This document shows positions 16,128 to 24,135 of a stretch of DNA of 64,000 bases, piece after piece. The first letter of the stretch is position 1, and the number at the start of each line of letters is the position of its first letter. The translations under genes and the position numbers were made by a program. The stretch is from Streptomyces spinosisporus (GTDB lineage: Bacteria; Actinomycetota; Actinomycetes; Streptomycetales; Streptomycetaceae): positions 1-64,000 of the forward strand of contig NZ_JALDAX010000004.1 in assembly GCF_022698145.1 (NCBI RefSeq), in the 5' to 3' direction. Below the pieces are notes generated by a model. That model was not told the origin of the DNA and searched no databases. It worked only from the letters and a program-made list of their open reading frames with translations.

Positions 16128-17780
16128 GGGGTCGGTGGGGGTGGGGTCCGGGGGTGTGGACGTGGGTGGGGTGCTCGACGGGGGGTTCGACGGGGTTGGG
16201 CTGCTGGGTGTGGGGTCCGCGGAGGATGGCGGGCCGGACGGGCTGCTCGGGGCCGAGGAGCCCGGGGCGGGCGCGCTGCCGTAGCCCTCGATGGAGACGA
16301 CGGCGCCGGCCGGTGCGACGGCCACCCGTGCTCTCCAGGGGCCGGAGGGCTCGCGCAGATGGTCGACGTACACCTTGATCGTCAACGAGTGGCCGGGTTC
16401 GAGCGTTCCCGACGACTGGCTCAGGTAGAGCCAGGACGCTCCGGTCGAGGCGGACCAGTGCACCGGCGCGGGTCCGGTCGCGGTGAGCGTGACGAGCGTG
16501 GTGTCGCCGCTGTTGCCTGCCGAGACGTCGAGATGCCCGCCCTTGCGTCCGGTCCCGGCGACGCTGACGACCTCCACGGAGACGTCCGGCGCATTGCCCT
16601 TGCCGAAGCGGCCGCCCGGCTTGCTGCTGGCGTTGCCGGCGTTCTCGTAGCCCCCGCCCGCAGCCTCTCCGTCGAGGCTGCCGGGTCCGTGTGCCTCGCT
16701 GGCCGTGGCGGGATGGCCGTCCGTGCCCCCGCCGGCCGGCTCGCCGCGGTAGGCCGCCCACAACGCGAGCACCGGGGCCGCCACGACGGTGGCGACGACC
16801 GTGGTGGTCACGGCACGCGCGCGTAGCCGGTCCCTGCGGGCGGCGCGGTCTTTGGGGTCCATCGGGAAGCCGCGCCGGTCGAACCGCGGGACGGCGGCGC
16901 CACGCGCGCGTGGATGGTGCGCGACCGCCCGGTGCAGAACCGCGCGGGGCGCCTCCAGGACTGGCAGTTCGGCCGGGGTGACCATCGCGCCGGGCCAGCG
17001 GCCGGGGATCGCGCGCTCCGCGCTGCGGCGGCACCGGGGGCAGTCGTCGACGTGCCGGACGAGCTCCTTGCGCAGGGCCGAGCTGAGCACCAGCTGGTTG
17101 TCCCCGGTGAGCCGCGCCACACCCGGGCAGCCGCCCGCCTCGACGACGGCGAGCGCCGCGCGCGTGCGCTCGACCTCGCAGGCCGCGGAGGCCAGCAGTT
17201 CGCGCGCGGTGGCCAGGTCCAGGCCCAGCACGGCGGCGACCTCGTGGGCGGCGAGGTGGTGGCGCACGGCGAGTTCGAGCGCCTCTCGCTGCTCCGGGGT
17301 GGTGCCGGCGGCCTCCGGCCAGGCGAGCAGGGCCAGTTCGCGGCGGCGCTGCTCCAGGACCTCGTCGGCGACGGGCGGGCCGTCGGGGTGCTGCCGCTCG
17401 GCACCGGTGCGGCCCGCCGCGTGCGTGCCCTGACGTTTCTGCTTGGCCTCGGCCAGCTTGCGCAGACAGGACCAGCGGGCCAGCGCGTACAGCCAGGCCC
17501 TGCGGTCCCCCGCCGCCTCCGGACCCCGGCGCCGCTCGGCGAGCGCGAGGGCGTCGCCGAGGGCCGCGGTCGCCGCGTCGTGGTCGCACAGCACGGACAG
17601 GCAGTAGGTGAACAGCCCGTCGAGATACGGCTCGTGGCGCGCGGTCGGCCGCTGCGCCAGCGTGCGCGCCGCGGCGCGGTCGCGTGCCTCCCGGCGCGCC
17701 CGGTGTGCGCCGGTGATACGGGGCGAGGTCTCCGAACTGCTGCTCATCACCCGTGGACCGTAGGCGGCTGGGGATGGCAC
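16056..17780 (-). CDS. Membrane-anchored sigma-like / zinc anti-sigma-like / BACON fusion protein (574 aa)
   Basis: Four parts lie on one chain. Residues about 45-115 and 158-205 resemble regions 2 and 4 of an ECF sigma factor (FTYCLSVLCDHDAATAALGDAL, WLYALARWSCLRKL, TPEQREALELAVRHHLAAHEVAAVLGL). Residues 218-250 match the zinc anti-sigma signature: C218, 24 residues, H243, three, C247, two, C250 (VRHVDDCPRC). A transmembrane helix spans about 323-343. Outside, residues about 415-485 form a BACON-type beta-domain (HWSASTGASWLYLSQSSGTL), followed by a Ser/Thr/Pro-rich tail. Start GTG 17780 has GGGGGAG just upstream; ATG 17747 is an alternative. Possibly a surface-tethered regulator. Divergent from radA. 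Confidence 0.85.
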   Translation of the reverse strand: MPSPAAYGPRVMSSSSETSPRITGAHRARREARDRAAARTLAQRPTARHEPYLDGLFTYCLSVLCDHDAATAALGDALALAERRRGPEAAGDRRAWLYALARWSCLRKLAEAKQKRQGTHAAGRTGAERQHPDGPPVADEVLEQRRRELALLAWPEAAGTTPEQREALELAVRHHLAAHEVAAVLGLDLATARELLASAACEVERTRAALAVVEAGGCPGVARLTGDNQLVLSSALRKELVRHVDDCPRCRRSAERAIPGRWPGAMVTPAELPVLEAPRAVLHRAVAHHPRARGAAVPRFDRRGFPMDPKDRAARRDRLRARAVTTTVVATVVAAPVLALWAAYRGEPAGGGTDGHPATASEAHGPGSLDGEAAGGGYENAGNASSKPGGRFGKGNAPDVSVEVVSVAGTGRKGGHLDVSAGNSGDTTLVTLTATGPAPVHWSASTGASWLYLSQSSGTLEPGHSLTIKVYVDHLREPSGPWRARVAVAPAGAVVSIEGYGSAPAPGSSAPSSPSGPPSSADPTPSSPTPSNPPSSTPPTSTPPDPTPTDPTPSAPTSSTPPPSGSGDPSPTTS

Positions 17781-17840
17781 GTTCTCCCCCCTTGAGCACT
17801 TTTAATCCATACGGGTGAAACGATCCCTCAATCGGGGACA

Positions 17841-17855
17841 GGAACGGTTCGTTCC
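17841..17855. promoter_or_regulatory. GGAAC-bearing palindrome between the sigma-like gene and radA
   Basis: GGAACG (17841-17846) and CGTTCC (17850-17855) form a dyad with a 3-base spacer. GGAAC is the typical ECF sigma -35 core and occurs here on both strands. No convincing -10 is seen at the right distance, so this is only a candidate control site. Confidence 0.35.
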
Positions 17856-17966
17856 GTGGCCGGTTCGGATGGGTGGTGGCTCATTCACGGCGCGAGAGAA
17901 GTCGGCGCCCCCGATGAACTTCCGCGCCCTGCGGCGTTGTCAGTGGCCTCGGTTACGGTTCTCGGC

Positions 17967-19376
17967 ATGGCTGCCCGTACGAAGACCGCCAAGGAGCGCC
18001 CGTCCTACCGCTGCAAGGAATGCGGCTGGCAGACGGCCAAGTGGCTCGGTCGCTGCCCCGAGTGCCAGGCCTGGGGGACGATCGACGAGTACGGCGCGCC
18101 TGCGGTGCGGACGACGGCGCCGGGGCGCGTCACCACCTCCGCCGTGCCCATCGGCCAGGTCGACGGCCGCCAGGCCACCGCCCGCAGCACCGGGGTCCCG
18201 GAGCTGGACCGGGTGCTCGGCGGCGGCCTCGTCCCCGGCGCGGTCGTGCTGCTCGCGGGCGAGCCCGGCGTCGGCAAGTCGACGCTCCTGCTGGACGTGG
18301 CGGCCAAGTCGGCGAGCGACGAGCACCGCACGCTGTATGTCACGGGCGAGGAGTCGGCGAGCCAGGTGCGGCTGCGCGCCGACCGCATCGGCGCCATCGA
18401 CGACCATCTGTATCTCGCCGCCGAGACCGATCTGGCCGCCGTCCTCGGCCACTTGGACGCGGTGAAGCCCGCGCTGCTCATCCTGGACTCCGTGCAGACC
18501 GTCGCCTCCCCGGAGATCGACGGCGCCCCCGGCGGCATGGCCCAGGTGCGCGAGGTCGCCGGCGCGCTCATCCGCGCCTCCAAGGAGCGCGGCATGTCCA
18601 CCCTCCTGGTGGGCCATGTCACCAAGGACGGCGCCATCGCCGGACCGCGCCTGCTGGAGCACCTCGTGGACGTCGTCCTCAACTTCGAGGGCGACCGGCA
18701 CGCGCGCCTGCGCCTGGTGCGCGGCGTCAAGAACCGCTACGGCACCACGGACGAGGTCGGCTGCTTCGAACTGCACGACGAGGGCATCACGGGCCTCGCC
18801 GACCCAAGTGGACTTTTCCTGACCAGACGTGACGAACCGGTCCCCGGCACCTGTCTGACGGTCACGCTGGAGGGCCGCCGCCCCCTGGTCGCCGAGGTCC
18901 AGGCGCTCACCGTCGACTCGCAGATCCCCTCCCCGCGCCGTACGACCTCGGGCCTGGAGACCTCCCGCGTCTCGATGATGCTCGCCGTCCTGGAGCAGCG
19001 CGGCCGGATCAGTGCGCTCGGCAAGCGGGACATCTACTCCGCGACGGTCGGTGGCGTGAAGTTGTCGGAGCCCGCCGCCGACCTCGCCGTGGCCCTCGCG
19101 CTGGCGTCGGCCGCGAGCGACACCCCGCTGCCCAAGAACCTGGTCGCGATCGGCGAGGTCGGCCTTGCGGGCGAGGTCAGAAGGGTCACGGGCGTGCAGC
19201 GCCGGCTCGCCGAGGCGCACCGCCTGGGCTTCACGCACGCGCTCGTTCCGGGCGATCCCGGCAAGATCCCTCCCGGCATGAAGGTCCTGGAAGTCGCCGA
19301 CATAGGAGACGCTCTGAGAGTCCTTCCACGCTCCCGTCGCCGAGAGGCCCCGCGGGAGGAGGAGGACCGCCGGTAG
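17967..19376 (+). CDS. radA: DNA repair protein RadA (469 aa)
   Basis: Branch-migration helicase-like ATPase of recombination. A C4 zinc finger is formed by C16, C19, C30 and C33 (CKECGWQTAKWLGRCPEC). Walker A is GEPGVGKS at 98-105, the RadA-specific KNRYG motif is at 255-259, and the C-terminal third is the Lon-protease-like domain (GGVKLSEPAADLAVALALAS). Start ATG 17967 begins right before the zinc finger. It is followed by disA on the same strand with 81 bp between, an arrangement known from many Gram-positive bacteria. Confidence 0.97.
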   Translation: MAARTKTAKERPSYRCKECGWQTAKWLGRCPECQAWGTIDEYGAPAVRTTAPGRVTTSAVPIGQVDGRQATARSTGVPELDRVLGGGLVPGAVVLLAGEPGVGKSTLLLDVAAKSASDEHRTLYVTGEESASQVRLRADRIGAIDDHLYLAAETDLAAVLGHLDAVKPALLILDSVQTVASPEIDGAPGGMAQVREVAGALIRASKERGMSTLLVGHVTKDGAIAGPRLLEHLVDVVLNFEGDRHARLRLVRGVKNRYGTTDEVGCFELHDEGITGLADPSGLFLTRRDEPVPGTCLTVTLEGRRPLVAEVQALTVDSQIPSPRRTTSGLETSRVSMMLAVLEQRGRISALGKRDIYSATVGGVKLSEPAADLAVALALASAASDTPLPKNLVAIGEVGLAGEVRRVTGVQRRLAEAHRLGFTHALVPGDPGKIPPGMKVLEVADIGDALRVLPRSRRREAPREEEDRR

Positions 19377-19457
19377 ACTTTGCCCAGGTCTCGCCCGTCC
19401 GTACGAACAGAATGTGCGACACGGGGGCGCCCCAGAACCTGCGACCGGAGGAGTGCA

Positions 19458-20582
19458 GTGGCAGCCAACGACCGGGCAGCAGCTCCCGGAAAATCCGGTG
19501 GGAGTTCCGGTGCCGATGGCCTGATGCGCGCCTCACTGAGCGCCGTGGCTCCCGGCACGGCATTGCGCGACGGGCTCGAGCGGGTACTCCGCGGCAACAC
19601 CGGCGGTCTCGTCGTGCTCGGCTTCGACAAGACCGTCGAGTCCATGTGCACCGGCGGCTTCGTGCTGGACGTCGAGTTCACGGCCACCCGCCTGCGCGAG
19701 CTGTGCAAGCTCGACGGCGGCATCGTGCTGAACTCCGACCTGTCGAAGATCCTGCGGGCGGGCGTGCAGTTCCTGCCCGACGCGACGATCCCCACCGAGG
19801 AGACCGGCACCCGCCACCGCACGGCGGACCGGGTCAGCAAGCAGGTCGGCTTCCCGGTCGTCTCGGTGTCGCAGTCCATGCGCCTGATCGCGCTCTACGT
19901 CGACGGCCAGCGCCGCGTCCTGGAGGACTCCGCGGCGATCCTCTCCCGCGCCAACCAGGCCCTCGCGACCCTGGAGCGCTACAAGCTCCGCCTGGACGAG
20001 GTCGCGGGCACGCTGTCGGCGCTGGAGATCGAGGACCTGGTGACGGTCCGGGACGTCTCGGCGGTGGCCCAGCGCCTTGAGATGGTTCGCCGTATCGCCA
20101 CCGAAATCGCTGAATACGTGGTCGAACTGGGCACGGACGGCCGTCTGCTGGCCCTGCAGCTCGACGAGTTGATCGCGGGCGTGGAGCCCGAGCGCGAACT
20201 GGTGGTCCGGGACTACGTCCCCGAGCCCACCGCCAAGCGCTCCCGCACGGTCGACGAGGCGCTCAACGAACTGGACGCCCTCACCCACGCCGAGCTCCTG
20301 GAACTGCCCACGGTGGCAAGGGCGTTGGGTTACACGGGAGCCCCGGAGACGCTGGACTCCGCGGTCTCGCCGCGCGGCTTCCGGCTGCTGGCCAAGGTGC
20401 CGCGGCTGCCGGGCGCCATCATCGACCGTCTCGTGGAGCACTTCGGCGGCCTGCAGAAGCTGCTCGCCGCCAGTGTCGACGACCTGCAGACCGTCGACGG
20501 GGTCGGCGAGGCCCGGGCGCGCAGCGTGCGCGAGGGCCTGTCGAGGCTGGCGGAGTCGTCGATCCTGGAGCGGTACGTCTGA
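19458..20582 (+). CDS. disA: DNA integrity scanning diadenylate cyclase DisA (374 aa)
   Basis: Makes c-di-AMP from two ATP and monitors DNA structure. The N-terminal DAC domain carries the RHR motif at residues 119-121 (GTRHRTADRV) and, at 86-88, DGG in place of the more common DGA. A long helical linker follows, then a C-terminal helix-hairpin-helix DNA-binding domain (ILERYV end; GVGEARARSVREGL). Start GTG 19458 has a strong GGAGGAG 5 bases upstream. The partner radA lies just upstream. In streptomycetes c-di-AMP affects ion balance and spore germination. Confidence 0.96.
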   Translation: MAANDRAAAPGKSGGSSGADGLMRASLSAVAPGTALRDGLERVLRGNTGGLVVLGFDKTVESMCTGGFVLDVEFTATRLRELCKLDGGIVLNSDLSKILRAGVQFLPDATIPTEETGTRHRTADRVSKQVGFPVVSVSQSMRLIALYVDGQRRVLEDSAAILSRANQALATLERYKLRLDEVAGTLSALEIEDLVTVRDVSAVAQRLEMVRRIATEIAEYVVELGTDGRLLALQLDELIAGVEPERELVVRDYVPEPTAKRSRTVDEALNELDALTHAELLELPTVARALGYTGAPETLDSAVSPRGFRLLAKVPRLPGAIIDRLVEHFGGLQKLLAASVDDLQTVDGVGEARARSVREGLSRLAESSILERYV

Positions 20583-20601
20583 GAGAGCGGTACGTCTGAG
20601 A
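20568..20601 (+). repeat. 17-bp tandem duplication across the disA stop codon
   Basis: GAGCGGTACGTCTGAGA occurs at 20568-20584 and again at 20585-20601. The first copy encodes the last residues ERYV and the stop; the second is outside the gene. The 17-bp unit breaks frame, so it looks like slippage after the gene ended and not a coding repeat. Confidence 0.9.
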
Positions 20602-20675
20602 GCTGGGGGGCGCTCGACGCCCACCCCTCACTCGGCGCCCACTCCCTTCAGCCCCCACTCACCCCCGTACGCCCC

Positions 20676-21530
20676 TCAGTCCGCCTTCAGCAGGAACGAC
20701 GTCTGCGCCTTCGTGAACCCGGGTGCCGTCGCCTCCACCAGATAGGTGCCGGCCTTGGCGGAGCCCGCCGGAGGCGTGGCGCACTCGGGGGCGCTGGGCT
20801 TGCGGTTCCACTTCACCGTGTAGGTGATGCTGGTGTCGGCGGGCGCCCGGAAGACCAGGTGGCCCGAGCCCTTGGGGCAGTCGGCGGAGGACCAGTAGTC
20901 GTCGTCGCTGCCGGCCTGCGTGATCGTCAACACCGCGCTCTTCGGGCCGAGATCGATCTTGCAGTCGTAGGGCGAGGTGTTCGCCGCGGTCAGCAGCAGG
21001 GTGGGCGTCTGGCCGGGCGAGTAGGTGTTGTGCAGGCTGCGCACGCTCAACCGCACGGCGCTCGCGGAGCAGTTGGGCAGCGTGGAACCGTCCGCGACCG
21101 TGTCGCCGTTGCCGACCCCGACACTGGAACCGGTGCCGGCCGCACCGCCGCCGCCCGCGCCTTCGGAACCTCCCGTTCCGGCACCGGAACCGCTCCCGCC
21201 CCCGGCGCCGCCCGCGGAGCCGGCCCCCGAGCCGCCGGAGGACCCCGAACCGCCCCCGGAATCAGACCCGCTGGAGCCTGAGCCACTCGACTCGTCGCGT
21301 CCGCCCGGCGCTTGACTGATCGCGGGACCCGAACTGGACGGCCCCGCACTGATCGTGGGCGCGGGACTCCTGCCGTTCGACTTGTCGTCCTTCTTGCCGC
21401 CGCCACCGCCCGAGGTGACGATCCAGGTGATCAGCAGCGCCAACAAGGCGGCCACAGACACGAGTACGGCCCTCCGACGCCAGTAGATGGAGGAGGGAAG
21501 CGGCCCGACAGGATTACGCAGAGATCCCAC
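20676..21530 (-). CDS. Single-pass membrane protein with Gly/Ser linker and extracellular domain (284 aa)
   Basis: Unnamed family. A short cytoplasmic head is followed by one transmembrane helix (AVLVSVAALLALLITWIV, about residues 20-37), a long Gly/Ser/Ala low-complexity linker (about 45-150), and a C-terminal extracytoplasmic domain with four cysteines (NCSAS, YDCKID, ADCPKG, PECATP) that could form two disulfides and looks like an Ig-like beta fold (TLLLTAANTSPYDC, SITYTVKW). Start GTG 21530 is preferred; no clear ribosome site is seen. It diverges from mutY with 167 bp between. Function unknown. Confidence 0.78.
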   Translation of the reverse strand: MGSLRNPVGPLPSSIYWRRRAVLVSVAALLALLITWIVTSGGGGGKKDDKSNGRSPAPTISAGPSSSGPAISQAPGGRDESSGSGSSGSDSGGGSGSSGGSGAGSAGGAGGGSGSGAGTGGSEGAGGGGAAGTGSSVGVGNGDTVADGSTLPNCSASAVRLSVRSLHNTYSPGQTPTLLLTAANTSPYDCKIDLGPKSAVLTITQAGSDDDYWSSADCPKGSGHLVFRAPADTSITYTVKWNRKPSAPECATPPAGSAKAGTYLVEATAPGFTKAQTSFLLKAD

Positions 21531-21697
21531 GGCGCAAACTGTACGAGAGATCGGCGCGTTCGCTTGCCACACCCGCCGCCAGTACCTCAACTTTTCCGGA
21601 TCATCATCCCGGTCCGCACACCGTCGAGGCCCGTGCGACGCACCGCGGGTGGCACGACGGCCCAACCGCCCGCCGCCGTGGCAGGATCGAAGACGCC

Positions 21698-22633
21698 ATG
21701 ACTGCGCCAACGAAGCCTCCGCACAGCAGCCCCGCCGACGGCCCCGCGGGGCCCCCTCCCGGCGAGGACCTCCACACCCCCGTCATCGACTGGTTCGACG
21801 AGCACGCCCGGGAACTGCCGTGGCGGCTCCCGCAGGCCGGCGCCTGGGGGGTGATGGTCAGTGAGTTCATGCTCCAGCAGACCCCCGTCAGCCGCGTACT
21901 GCCCGTCTACGAGCAGTGGCTGGCCCGCTGGCCGCGCCCCGCCGACCTGGCCAAGGAGGCCCCCGGCGAGGCCGTCCGCGCCTGGGGCCGGCTCGGCTAC
22001 CCGCGCCGCGCCCTGAGACTGCACGGCGCCGCCGTGGCCATAACGGAGCGGCACGGCGGCGACGTACCGACCGACCACTCCCAGCTCCTCGCGCTGCCCG
22101 GCATCGGTGAGTACACGGCCGCGGCGGTCGCCTCCTTCGCCTACGGCCAGCGGCACGCGGTGCTCGACACCAATGTCCGCCGGGTCTTCGCGCGTGCCGT
22201 CACCGGCGTCCAGTACCCGCCGAACGCCACCACCGCCGCCGAACGCAAGCTGGCCCGCGCCCTGTTGCCCGAGGACGAGAGCACGGCCTCCCGCTGGGCC
22301 GCCGCCTCGATGGAGCTCGGCGCGCTCGTGTGCACCGCCAAGAACGAGTCCTGCCACCGCTGCCCGATCGCCGCGCAGTGCGCCTGGCGGCTCGCGGGCA
22401 AGCCCGCGCACGAGGGTCCGCCGCGGCGGGGTCAGACGTACGCGGGCACCGACCGCCAGGTGCGGGGCAAGCTGCTCGCCGTGCTGCGCGAGGCCCACGG
22501 GCCCGTGCCGCAGGCGGTCCTCGACCGGGTGTGGCACGAGCCGGTGCAGCGGGCGCGAGCGCTCGACGGGCTCGTCTCGGACGGTCTCGTGGAGCCACTG
22601 CCCGGTGGTCTGTATCGCCTTCCGTCGACGTAG
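21698..22633 (+). CDS. mutY: Adenine DNA glycosylase MutY (311 aa)
   Basis: Removes adenine mispaired with 8-oxoguanine. The catalytic region is visible: EFMLQQTPVSRVLP, the helix-hairpin-helix LPGIGEYTAAAVASFAYG with the downstream aspartate in VLDTNVRRVFAR, and four cysteines of the 4Fe-4S cluster (CTAKNESCHRCPIAAQC). The C-terminal MutT-like domain of long MutY proteins is reduced to a short winged-helix-like stretch, as usual in actinobacteria. Located one gene before the sigE operon. Confidence 0.95.
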   Translation: MTAPTKPPHSSPADGPAGPPPGEDLHTPVIDWFDEHARELPWRLPQAGAWGVMVSEFMLQQTPVSRVLPVYEQWLARWPRPADLAKEAPGEAVRAWGRLGYPRRALRLHGAAVAITERHGGDVPTDHSQLLALPGIGEYTAAAVASFAYGQRHAVLDTNVRRVFARAVTGVQYPPNATTAAERKLARALLPEDESTASRWAAASMELGALVCTAKNESCHRCPIAAQCAWRLAGKPAHEGPPRRGQTYAGTDRQVRGKLLAVLREAHGPVPQAVLDRVWHEPVQRARALDGLVSDGLVEPLPGGLYRLPST

Positions 22634-22873
22634 GGCGCCGTGACCTCACGGCGCATCACAGCCCGCCGCTCCGCCAAATCCCCCTGAAACACCGCACTTC
22701 GGTGCGCGTGTTTACCCCGTTCCTACGTTCGTTACACAACCGACGGACAGCCGAGTGCCAGCCGCGGGCTGCTTCGGACAACGCCGTGACAACGCCTCCG
22801 TAGCTTCATTGGCACAAGGAAGGGACCGACGGCGAGGGGCCGGTCGGGAACGGGGATCGGGAGGCGGTTCGAC
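22634..22873 (+). promoter_or_regulatory. sigE upstream region
   Basis: 240 bp without a gene. A small hairpin with a TTCG tetraloop (22693-22706) followed by TTTACC may end mutY transcription. The downstream part (about 22707-22745) is relatively AT-rich and contains GTTC at 22719 and 22727. In S. coelicolor the sigE promoter is activated by phosphorylated CseB; this is where such a promoter should lie, but I cannot fix its elements. Confidence 0.45.
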
Positions 22874-23413
22874 ATGGCGCAGGGCGAGGTGCTCGAGTTC
22901 GAGGAGTACGTCCGCACCCGGCAGGACGCGCTGCTGCGCAGCGCCCGCCGGCTGGTCCCGGACCCGGTGGACGCCCAGGACCTGCTGCAGACGGCGCTGG
23001 TGCGGACGTACCACCGCTGGGACGGCATCGCGGACAAGCGCCTCGCCGACGCCTATCTGCGCCGGGTGATGATCAACACCCGCACGGAGTGGTGGCGGGC
23101 GCGGAAGCTGGAGGAGGTCCCGACCGAGCAGCTGCCGGACGCCTCGGTCGAGGACTCCACCGAGCAGCACGCGGACCGCGCCCTGCTGATGGACATCATG
23201 AAGGTTCTGGCACCCAAGCAGCGGAGCGTCGTCGTCCTGCGACACTGGGAGCAGATGTCGACGGAGGAGACCGCCGCCGCCCTCGGAATGTCGGCGGGAA
23301 CGGTCAAGAGCACGCTGCACCGGGCGCTCGCCCGGCTCCGTGAGGAGCTGGAGAGCCGCGATCTGGACGCACGTGCGCTGGAGCGTGGGGAGCAGGAGCG
23401 TTGCGCGGTCTGA
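22874..23413 (+). CDS. sigE: ECF RNA polymerase sigma factor SigE (179 aa)
   Basis: Cell-envelope stress sigma factor of the SigE-70 subgroup. Region 2 contains AQDLLQTALVRTYHRWD and region 4 contains STEETAAALGMSAGTVKSTLHRALARL. GGGAGG precedes ATG 22874. The identity rests on sequence and on the downstream cseA-cseB-cseC genes, exactly the S. coelicolor order (SCO3356-3359). There is no anti-sigma gene; activity is known to be set by CseB/CseC-controlled transcription. The 3' end overlaps cseA by 13 bases. Confidence 0.97.
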   Translation: MAQGEVLEFEEYVRTRQDALLRSARRLVPDPVDAQDLLQTALVRTYHRWDGIADKRLADAYLRRVMINTRTEWWRARKLEEVPTEQLPDASVEDSTEQHADRALLMDIMKVLAPKQRSVVVLRHWEQMSTEETAAALGMSAGTVKSTLHRALARLREELESRDLDARALERGEQERCAV

Positions 23414-24048
23414 CGGACTCGGGCCGAGGGACCTTGCAGGCGGCGTTCACGGCGGTGGCCGTGCTCGCCGCCCTTGCCCTTTTCGTCTCCGCCTGCGCCA
23501 CCGGCGGCACCGGCGCCCGAGACGAGGGCCCGGCGCACGCGGCCTCCGACTCGGTGGCGGGCGCGGCGGTCTCACCGACTCCCAGCCCTTCGAAGGCGCC
23601 CGCACGAGTGGACGCGGTCAAGCTGGTCAAGGACGACCCGAAGGTCTCGGCCGAGGTCAAGCGCGATCTCAAGCCGTGCGTCGCCGACGAGTACCCGGTC
23701 GACGTGTCCTACGGCGAGCTGACCGGAGGATCGTCCGACGACATCGTGGTGAATGTGCTGACCTGCGGTGACGCGGTCGGCCTCGGCTCGTATGTGTATC
23801 GCGAGGACGGCGGCCGGTACGAGAATGTGTTCCAGGCCGAGGAACCCCCGGTCTACGCGGAGATCGACCGCGGCGACCTGGTGGTGACCAAGCAGGTGTA
23901 CGAGAAGGGTGACCCGGTGTCGAGTCCGTCCGGCGAGATCGTGACGACGTACAGCTGGACGGCGGGCCGCTTCCTCAAGCGGTACAACACCCGCAACGAC
24001 TACAGCAGCGCCGTCGGGGGCGGGGCGTCGCCGTCGCCCGCGCCGTGA
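23401..24048 (+). CDS. cseA: Lipoprotein CseA (215 aa)
   Basis: Extracytoplasmic lipoprotein of the sigE operon, known in S. coelicolor as a negative modulator of the CseBC-SigE response. The TTG start at 23401 lies inside the sigE end; a hydrophobic signal segment (residues about 12-30) ends in the lipobox VSAC with C32 as the lipidated residue. The mature protein starts with a Ser/Pro/Ala linker, then a compact domain with C73 or thereabouts and another cysteine (KPCVAD, VLTCGD). A strong hairpin falls within its first codons. Stop is 87 bp before cseB. Confidence 0.93.
   Translation: MRGLTDSGRGTLQAAFTAVAVLAALALFVSACATGGTGARDEGPAHAASDSVAGAAVSPTPSPSKAPARVDAVKLVKDDPKVSAEVKRDLKPCVADEYPVDVSYGELTGGSSDDIVVNVLTCGDAVGLGSYVYREDGGRYENVFQAEEPPVYAEIDRGDLVVTKQVYEKGDPVSSPSGEIVTTYSWTAGRFLKRYNTRNDYSSAVGGGASPSPAP
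23439..23484 (+). terminator. Internal terminator after sigE, inside the cseA signal-peptide codons
   Basis: A two-part stem: GGCGGCG (23439-23445) with CGCCGCC (23466-23472), and inside it CACGGC (23448-23453) with GCCGTG (23458-23463), loop GGTG. A T-rich stretch ends in TTTT at 23481-23484. In S. coelicolor most sigE transcripts are reported to end just after sigE; this hairpin is a good candidate for the cause. Confidence 0.7.
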
Positions 24049-24135
24049 ACCGCCCGGGCAGGTCGCACCGATCCACCGGCGGGGAACGCCGGCCGCACGC
24101 ACGCCACGACCGACACGAGAACTGAGAGCACCGGG

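Noticed and set aside
15247..17799. 850-codon open frame on the minus strand
   Set aside because: It runs antisense or out of frame through the Cys-rich and sigma/BACON genes, has Arg/Pro/Gly-rich composition typical of shadow frames in high-GC DNA, and lacks any family signature except the 59-codon repeat noted separately.
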